In this document: in pieces, positions 58,727-64,000 of the stretch
Numbering within the stretch: the first letter of the stretch is position 1
Layout of the letters: each line of letters begins with the position of its first letter
Source of the DNA: an uncultured Nocardioidaceae bacterium
GTDB lineage: Bacteria; Actinomycetota; Actinomycetes; Propionibacteriales; Nocardioidaceae
Length of the DNA stretch: 64,000 nt
NCBI GenBank assembly: GCA_902805855.1
Contig: CADCUJ010000091.1
Location: 1 to 64,000 of the forward strand
Reading direction: 5' to 3'
Made by a program: the position numbers and the translations under genes
The notes under the pieces: model-generated
What the model was told of the DNA's origin: nothing
Database searches by the model: none
Seen by the model: only the letters and a program-made list of their open reading frames with translations

Positions 58727-59853
58727 GCGGCCGCCTCGACCGGTGCCGTCCCGACCGGAGCCACCGGGCCCACCCGTGGCAGCGGAGGTGCGAGGACGCA
58801 GGGCAGCAGGCCGACCATGATGCCGGCGCAGGCCAGCAGCGGCACCGGGGGCACGGTGGTCGCGCTGGCCAGGAACAGCGACGCAGGGTCGGTCCGCACG
58901 CTCCAGAACATGGTGACCGCGGGGACGAGGCCGCACCCGACGACCAGCCACTCGGGCAGCGCCCAGGGGTCCGGCCGGTACTTCGTGCGTCCGGTACGAC
59001 GACCGCCGAGATAGGTTCCGGTCGCCGCGAGGACGCATCCGGCCAGCAGCATGGGCAGACCGAACCACGACGTGCTGGTCCCCGAGAGCAGTCCGTAGAC
59101 CCCGACTGCCACCCCGAGGATGCCGCCGAAGACCAGGAGGCCGGTCAGCCGTCGTGAGCCGCGGCTGCGGTGCGTCGTGCGGCCGTAGCCGCGCGAGTCC
59201 ATGGCAGCCGCCAGCTCCACGGAGCGGTCGAGGGCTCCCTCGAGCACCGGCATCGCGAGCCGCTTCATGCTGGTGAGACCGCCTCCGCTCTGTCCGCGCA
59301 GCCGCTGGGCCGCCCGTACGCGGCCGGCGTCGGTGACCAGCTGCGGGGCGAAGGTCAGCGCGATGACGCTGGCGACACCGACCTCGTACAGGGCACCCGG
59401 CATGGACCGCAGCAGTCGCCTGGCGCTGCCGAGTGAGTTCGCGGCTCCGACGCAGCACAAGATGGTCGCCAGCTGGAGCCCCTCGTAGGTCGCCTGGAGC
59501 ACCGCTTCGAGGCTGATCACGCCACCGAGCTTGAGCCCGGTGCTCCCGGGAACCGGTAGGTCGGGCAGGGTGAGCAGGACGGTCGGCCCCTGCGAGCCGC
59601 TGGAGAGCACCGACTGGAATAGGATCCGGACGACGATCAGCACCAGCGCGAGCTTCAAAAAGGCCCCGTAGGACCTGGCCCAGGGCGCGTCGCTGCGTCG
59701 GGCGGCCACCACGAAGCCGGTGACCGCGAGCACCAGCAGCAACGGCACCGGGTTCTGGGTCCGGCTCGCGGCCGCTGCCAGGCCGAGCGCCCACAGCCAC
59801 CACGCCCCCGGGTGCAGGCTGCGGGGGTGGGTGACCAGGTGCTGCGGACGCAT
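58723..59853 (-). CDS. ECF transporter transmembrane protein EcfT
   Basis: TM segments plus AAAMDSRGYGRTTHRSRG EcfT signature. Confidence 0.9.
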   Translation of the reverse strand: MRPQHLVTHPRSLHPGAWWLWALGLAAAASRTQNPVPLLLVLAVTGFVVAARRSDAPWARSYGAFLKLALVLIVVRILFQSVLSSGSQGPTVLLTLPDLPVPGSTGLKLGGVISLEAVLQATYEGLQLATILCCVGAANSLGSARRLLRSMPGALYEVGVASVIALTFAPQLVTDAGRVRAAQRLRGQSGGGLTSMKRLAMPVLEGALDRSVELAAAMDSRGYGRTTHRSRGSRRLTGLLVFGGILGVAVGVYGLLSGTSTSWFGLPMLLAGCVLAATGTYLGGRRTGRTKYRPDPWALPEWLVVGCGLVPAVTMFWSVRTDPASLFLASATTVPPVPLLACAGIMVGLLPCVLAPPLPRVGPVAPVGTAPVEAAA

Positions 59854-59864
59854 GGTGAGCGACG

Positions 59865-60638
59865 TCAGGCGCTGTTGCGCCGACGGTTCAAGGCGAACGC
59901 CCCGGCCCCGATGAGCCCGGCCAGCACGGCGACGCCGACGGCGGGCCACAGCAGGTCGCTGTCCTGGTCGGTTGTCGAGGCGGCTGGGTCCGCGGCCGAC
60001 TCATCTGTTGGGCCTGCGGCCGCCTTCTCAGCGCCCGGAAGCTCGAAGGCGACCGGCTGCTCGTTGTCGCTCACCTGCACGTCGGAGACCGGTTCGCCGC
60101 ATCCGGACACCGGGTGGCCGTCGATCGCGCACACCAGGCCGTCCTGGGTGCGGACGTCAGCGACGGCGGCAAGCGCCTGCTGCCCGTTCGCTGTGGTGTC
60201 CACCACGGCACACCCAGCGCGCGGGTCGGCCGGAGCCTCGCCGTCGGCGTCCGCCGGGACCCCGTAGTCGATCACCACGGCGACCCGCTTGTCGCCGGCC
60301 GGAGCCTGCTCGCCACCGCACACGGACTCGAAGCTGACTTCGTCGAGATCCGCCCGCGGCGGCAAACCGTTCTTGTCGCTGTTCGGCGTGGCGCCGAAGC
60401 GGTACCCCTCCACGGCGCCGTCCTTCGGCTGGTAGCCGGCCGCGCCGACCTGGGAGAACTCCCAGGCGCCGGCGGTGAGGTGGTGGTAGTTCCAGTACCG
60501 GAAGCCTTCCTCGGCCTGGGCCGGAGGGGCCCAAGAGCCGAGCACGAAGCACAGGCCCAGCAGGGCGGACGTGGCCCGGGCGACGGGCCGCCAGGGGAGG
60601 CTGGGAGAGCAGCGGAGGCTGGGCAGCGTGCGGGGCAT
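59865..60638 (-). CDS. SCO2322-like secreted/anchored protein
   Basis: Signal peptide, EEGFRYWNYHHLTAGAWEFSQVGAAGYQPKDGAVEGYRFG, C-terminal TM anchor. Confidence 0.75.
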   Translation of the reverse strand: MPRTLPSLRCSPSLPWRPVARATSALLGLCFVLGSWAPPAQAEEGFRYWNYHHLTAGAWEFSQVGAAGYQPKDGAVEGYRFGATPNSDKNGLPPRADLDEVSFESVCGGEQAPAGDKRVAVVIDYGVPADADGEAPADPRAGCAVVDTTANGQQALAAVADVRTQDGLVCAIDGHPVSGCGEPVSDVQVSDNEQPVAFELPGAEKAAAGPTDESAADPAASTTDQDSDLLWPAVGVAVLAGLIGAGAFALNRRRNSA

Positions 60639-60734
60639 CGGTGGCCCTTTCTGCTTGCGGCGGTTCACTCAACGGACCGGACCGCAAGGCCACACGAGCA
60701 CGAGACGGATCCGGCTCCGTCCCGTAGACCTCGA

Positions 60735-60875
60735 CGGATATGGGGAGCCGCTGCCTCGTCCGGTGTTCCGGCTCACCGCGCCCAGATCTCCGGGCTCGGC
60801 CTACGGTTGCGGGTCAGCGCCGGCTTCGGACCGGCTTTCCCGTAACGGGGCAGATGACGCAGGCATCAGAGTCCC
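60735..60875 (-). ncRNA. cobalamin riboswitch
   Basis: Reverse strand GGGAAAGCCGGTCCGAAGCCGGCGCTGACCCGCAACCGT...GGTGAGCCGGAACACCGGACGAGGCAGC, matching the cobalamin riboswitch core/B12 box; just upstream of the ECF operon. Exact ends approximate. Confidence 0.88.
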
Positions 60876-60931
60876 ACGAGCCGCTCGGCTCGGTCAAAGC
60901 GGGTCCGGACGCCGCCGGTTAGGCTGACCAG

Positions 60932-61210
60932 GTGACCAACATCCCGGAGCCGTCTCGCATGCTCGACTCGGTGTCGTCCGGCGTGTCCTCACCCTCGGCG
61001 TGGTGGTGGCGACTGGAGGACGCATCCGGCGCTGAGGTCTCCGCCGCCTCGGCCGGTGTGGGCACCCGGCAGGAGTTCCCGTCACAGAGCGACGCGGAGT
61101 CCTGGGTGGGAGAGACCTGGCAGGAGCTGCTCGAAGGCGGCGTGGACGCGGTCACCCTCTTCGAGGCGGACCGGGAGGTCTACGGCCCGATGAGCCTACG
61201 CCCCGGCTGA
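60932..61210 (+). CDS. conserved small hypothetical protein
   Basis: AWWWRLEDASGAEV...FPSQSDAESWVGETWQELLEGGVDAVTLFEADREVYGPMSL. Confidence 0.75.
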   Translation: MTNIPEPSRMLDSVSSGVSSPSAWWWRLEDASGAEVSAASAGVGTRQEFPSQSDAESWVGETWQELLEGGVDAVTLFEADREVYGPMSLRPG

Positions 61211-61263
61211 CCCGGTCTCGCCACTGAAAATGGGCCTTGAGAACCTTGCTGGTTGTGGTTTCG

Positions 61264-61279
61264 CATACGTGACCGTATG
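61264..61279. promoter_or_regulatory. inverted repeat CATACG-TGAC-CGTATG
   Basis: Perfect 6-bp arms in an AT-rich leader 23 bp before the ATPase start. Confidence 0.4.
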
Positions 61280-61301
61280 GGTTTATTGATACACTCCAGG
61301 G

Positions 61302-62498
61302 ATGGCGACCCCGGTGCGACCGTTCCCGTTCGAGACGCCGATCGCACCAGAGTCGCTGATCGACCGGCGCACCGAGCTGGCCCGGCTCAGCGAGGCGGCC
61401 GCCGAGCGCGTGCACCTGCGGCTTGCCGGCCCGCGTCGGTTCGGCAAGACCTCGGTGCTGCTGGCCCATGCCGCCGCGCTACGGGAGACCGGCTGGCGCA
61501 CGGTGCACGTCGACCTGTACGGCGTCACTTCGCTGAGCGAGGTCTGCCTGCGGATCGCCTCGTCGTACGCCCGGCTCGACGACGGCCGGCTCAAGGCCTA
61601 TCTCGACGCCCTCGGCGCCCGGCTCGGGCTCTCCCTCACCGCGGCCGGTCCTGGGCTCACCCTCGGCCCGCGCCAGCAGGAGGTACCCACCCCGGAGGCG
61701 CCGCAGACCGCCGCCGCCGAGCTGCTCGACCTGCCGCTCAGCCTCTTCCAGCGAGACGGCATCCCCACCCTGGTCGTCTTCGACGAGTTCCAGGACCTGC
61801 TCAGCGCCGGAGGCTCCCTCGACGGGCTGCTGCGCTCGCACGTGCAGTACCACGCCGAGGCCGCCGTCTATGTCTACGCCGGGTCCCAGCCGTCGCTGAT
61901 GCGGCGGCTGTTCAGTGACCGCGAACGCCCGCTCTACGCGCAGGCGGAACCACTCGACCTGGGTCCGCTGCCCTTCGTCGAGGTGCTCAGCGAGCTGTCC
62001 GACCGGTTCGCCGCGCTCGAAGAGGATCCGGTCGGCGCGCTGGTGCCGCTGCTGACCACGGCGGCGGGACACCCCCAGCGCACCATGCTGCTCGCCCACC
62101 TGCTGCACCGCGAGCTGTCGGCGCGCAAGCATCGCCAGATGGCCACCGACCTGTCCGGTCTGGAGGGGATCGCGCTCGCCGACGCCGTGGTGGGTCGGGC
62201 CCTCGCGATGACCAACGAGGCCCATCAAGCGGTCTGGGACGGCCTGTCCGCGGGCAAGAAGGCCGTGCTCTCGGCGATCGCCGACGGCGACTCACCCACC
62301 GGCACCACCACCGCCCGCCGGCTCGGCTCCTCCCGCGCGACGCTGCAGAGCGCACTCCGCGAGCTCGGCAAGGAGGGCCAGCACGTCACCCGGGACCGGA
62401 CCAGCAGCGGTGATCAGGGTCAGTGGCGCTACGTCGACCCGTTGCTGGCGCTGTGGGTGCGTGGCCGGGGACGCGCCTTCGGCCCCGCCGGCGGCTAG
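61302..62498 (+). CDS. archaeal-ATPase/STAND-like AAA ATPase with C-terminal HTH-like region
   Basis: LAGPRRFGKTSVLLAHAAAL (Walker A), TLVVFDEFQDLL (Walker B), VYAGSQPSLMRRLF; C-terminal TGTTTARRLGSSRATLQSALREL. Confidence 0.85.
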   Translation: MATPVRPFPFETPIAPESLIDRRTELARLSEAAAERVHLRLAGPRRFGKTSVLLAHAAALRETGWRTVHVDLYGVTSLSEVCLRIASSYARLDDGRLKAYLDALGARLGLSLTAAGPGLTLGPRQQEVPTPEAPQTAAAELLDLPLSLFQRDGIPTLVVFDEFQDLLSAGGSLDGLLRSHVQYHAEAAVYVYAGSQPSLMRRLFSDRERPLYAQAEPLDLGPLPFVEVLSELSDRFAALEEDPVGALVPLLTTAAGHPQRTMLLAHLLHRELSARKHRQMATDLSGLEGIALADAVVGRALAMTNEAHQAVWDGLSAGKKAVLSAIADGDSPTGTTTARRLGSSRATLQSALRELGKEGQHVTRDRTSSGDQGQWRYVDPLLALWVRGRGRAFGPAGG

Positions 62499-63499
62499 AA
62501 GTCGCGCTGCCTCGGGGACTTCGTCTGCGCGGGATCACGCTCGATGACGCCCTCGAGGATCTCGTCGACCTGCTTCAGTGCCGCCGGGTCGAGCCGGACC
62601 CCGGCCGCCTTGACGTTCTCGGTGACCTGCTCTGGCCGGCTGGCGCCGATGATGGCCGTCGAGACGTTGTCGTTCTGCAGGACCCACGCGATCGCGAGCT
62701 GCGCCAGCGAGAGGCCGGCCTCCTTGGCGATCGGCTCGAGCCGCTGCACCCGGCCGAGAACGTCGTCGGTGAGGTAGCGCGAGATCATGTCCGCGCCACC
62801 CTTCTCGTCGGTGGCGCGCGATCCCTGCGGCGGCTGCTCACCTGGCAGGTACTTCCCGGTCAGCACTCCCTGGGCGATCGGCGACCACACCACCTGGCCG
62901 ATGCCGAGCTCCTCGCAGGTGGGGACCACGTCGGTCTCGATGACCCGCCACAGCATGTTGTACTGCGGCTGGTTCGACACGAACGGGATCTTCAGCTCTC
63001 GCGCCATGGCGTGTGCCTCGCGGATCTCCTCCGCGCGCCACTCCGAGACGCCGATGTAGTGCGCCTTGCCCGAGTGCACGACGTCAGCGAAGGCCTCCAT
63101 CGTCTCCTCGAGCGGGGTCTCGTAGTCGTAGCGGTGCGCCTGGTAGAGGTCGACGTACTCGGTCCCGAGCCTGCGCAGCGAGCCGTCGATCGACTCCCGG
63201 ATGTGCTTGCGCGAGAGGCCGTGGTCGTTGTGCTTTCCCGGGCCGGTCGGGAAGTAGACCTTGGTGAAGATCTCCAGGCTCTCGCGCCGCTCGTTCTTCA
63301 GCGCCTCGCCGAGAACGGTCTCCGCCTTCGTGTTCGCGTAGACGTCCGCGGTGTCGAAGGTGGTGATGCCCTCTTCCAGGGCCTGTCGGACACAGGCGAG
63401 GGCGGCCTCCTCCTCGACCTGCGATCCGTGGGTGAGCCAGTTGCCGTAGGCGATCTCCGAGATCTTCAGACCGCTGCTTCCGAGGTTGCGAGTATCCAT
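62495..63499 (-). CDS. aldo/keto reductase
   Basis: MDTRNLGSSGLKISEIAYGNW...TFDTADVYANTKAETVLGEAL...DLYQAHRYDYETPLEETMEAF. Confidence 0.94.
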   Translation of the reverse strand: MDTRNLGSSGLKISEIAYGNWLTHGSQVEEEAALACVRQALEEGITTFDTADVYANTKAETVLGEALKNERRESLEIFTKVYFPTGPGKHNDHGLSRKHIRESIDGSLRRLGTEYVDLYQAHRYDYETPLEETMEAFADVVHSGKAHYIGVSEWRAEEIREAHAMARELKIPFVSNQPQYNMLWRVIETDVVPTCEELGIGQVVWSPIAQGVLTGKYLPGEQPPQGSRATDEKGGADMISRYLTDDVLGRVQRLEPIAKEAGLSLAQLAIAWVLQNDNVSTAIIGASRPEQVTENVKAAGVRLDPAALKQVDEILEGVIERDPAQTKSPRQRDF

Positions 63500-63540
63500 C
63501 TCGCAGACAGTAGCTGCCCGTCACCAGCTCTCCGGCATCG

Positions 63541-64000
63541 CTAGTAGCGCGCAGGCGGCTTCTGACCCAGCTTGACGTTCGGCTTGGGCATCCGCATGAA
63601 CCGCAGTTGCAGGGTGCGCAGGACCGCGTAGAAGGCGACGCCCTTGGTGGACTCGTCGGGGAACCGGGTGCGCACCTCCCGCTTGATCTTCCAGATCAGG
63701 TAACCGGTGTCGACCACGACCAGCAGCAAGATCGCGCTCCACAGCCCGTTGCCGTATCCCTGCAGGGTCGGGTTTCCGGAGTAGGTCAGCACCATGATCA
63801 CCAGCAGGATCGGCAGCAGCAGCTCGGCCATGCACAGTCGTGAGTCGACGAAGTCGCGGACGAACCGGCGTACCTTCCCCTGGTCGCGTGCGGGAAGGTA
63901 CCGCTCGTCGCCGGTCTTCAGACCCTGGCGCATCTTCACGTTCTCCGCGGCGCGGCGCTCTCGAAGCAGCTTCGCCGCCTCCTTGCGGCTCTGCGGTCCC
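63541..64000 (-). CDS. DUF3043-like membrane protein, N-terminus cut by window edge
   Basis: GPQSRKEAAKLLRERRAAENVKMRQGLKTGDERYLPARDQGKVRRFVRDFVDSRLCMAELLLPILLVIMVLTY. Confidence 0.82.
   Translation of the reverse strand, partial: GPQSRKEAAKLLRERRAAENVKMRQGLKTGDERYLPARDQGKVRRFVRDFVDSRLCMAELLLPILLVIMVLTYSGNPTLQGYGNGLWSAILLLVVVDTGYLIWKIKREVRTRFPDESTKGVAFYAVLRTLQLRFMRMPKPNVKLGQKPPARY

Noticed and set aside
1-64000. tRNA genes, rRNA genes, transposases
   Set aside because: None recognised by eye; a tRNAscan/ISfinder run would be needed to exclude them formally.

Overview
High-GC actinobacterial chromosome segment, probably Nocardioidaceae-like by gene content (inference). It is mostly core metabolism: nadE, panB, map, rnpB, ppgK, glnA2-glnE-glnA1, lipA/lipB, sucB/lpdA, pepA, gcvT and a B12-riboswitch-controlled ECF/cobalamin-salvage operon. 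The most notable structures are: (1) a ~4.9-kb island at 26187-31118, bounded by an exact 27-bp duplication of the last 8 sense codons plus stop of glnA1. It carries a degenerate tyrosine integrase and an apparent three-gene cyclic-nucleotide module (MFS-cNMP-binding fusion, PIG-L deacetylase-cNMP-binding fusion, DUF2652 cyclase-like protein). (2) A second integration scar in which the last 32 bp of the rnpB 3' end are duplicated 644 bp downstream. Both scars share 11-bp-phased TGCGGACT/AGTCCGCA repeats that look like integrase arm sites. (3) Two convergent signalling units (Ser/Thr kinase; histidine kinase/response regulator), each preceded by a gene for a secreted Asp/Arg low-complexity protein. 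(4) GlnR-like boxes before glnA1 and glnA2, a perfect SOS-box-like palindrome between pepA and gcvT, an RNase HI fused to a decayed phosphatase domain, and a frameshifted small membrane gene. All calls come from reading sequence and translations; no database search was run.
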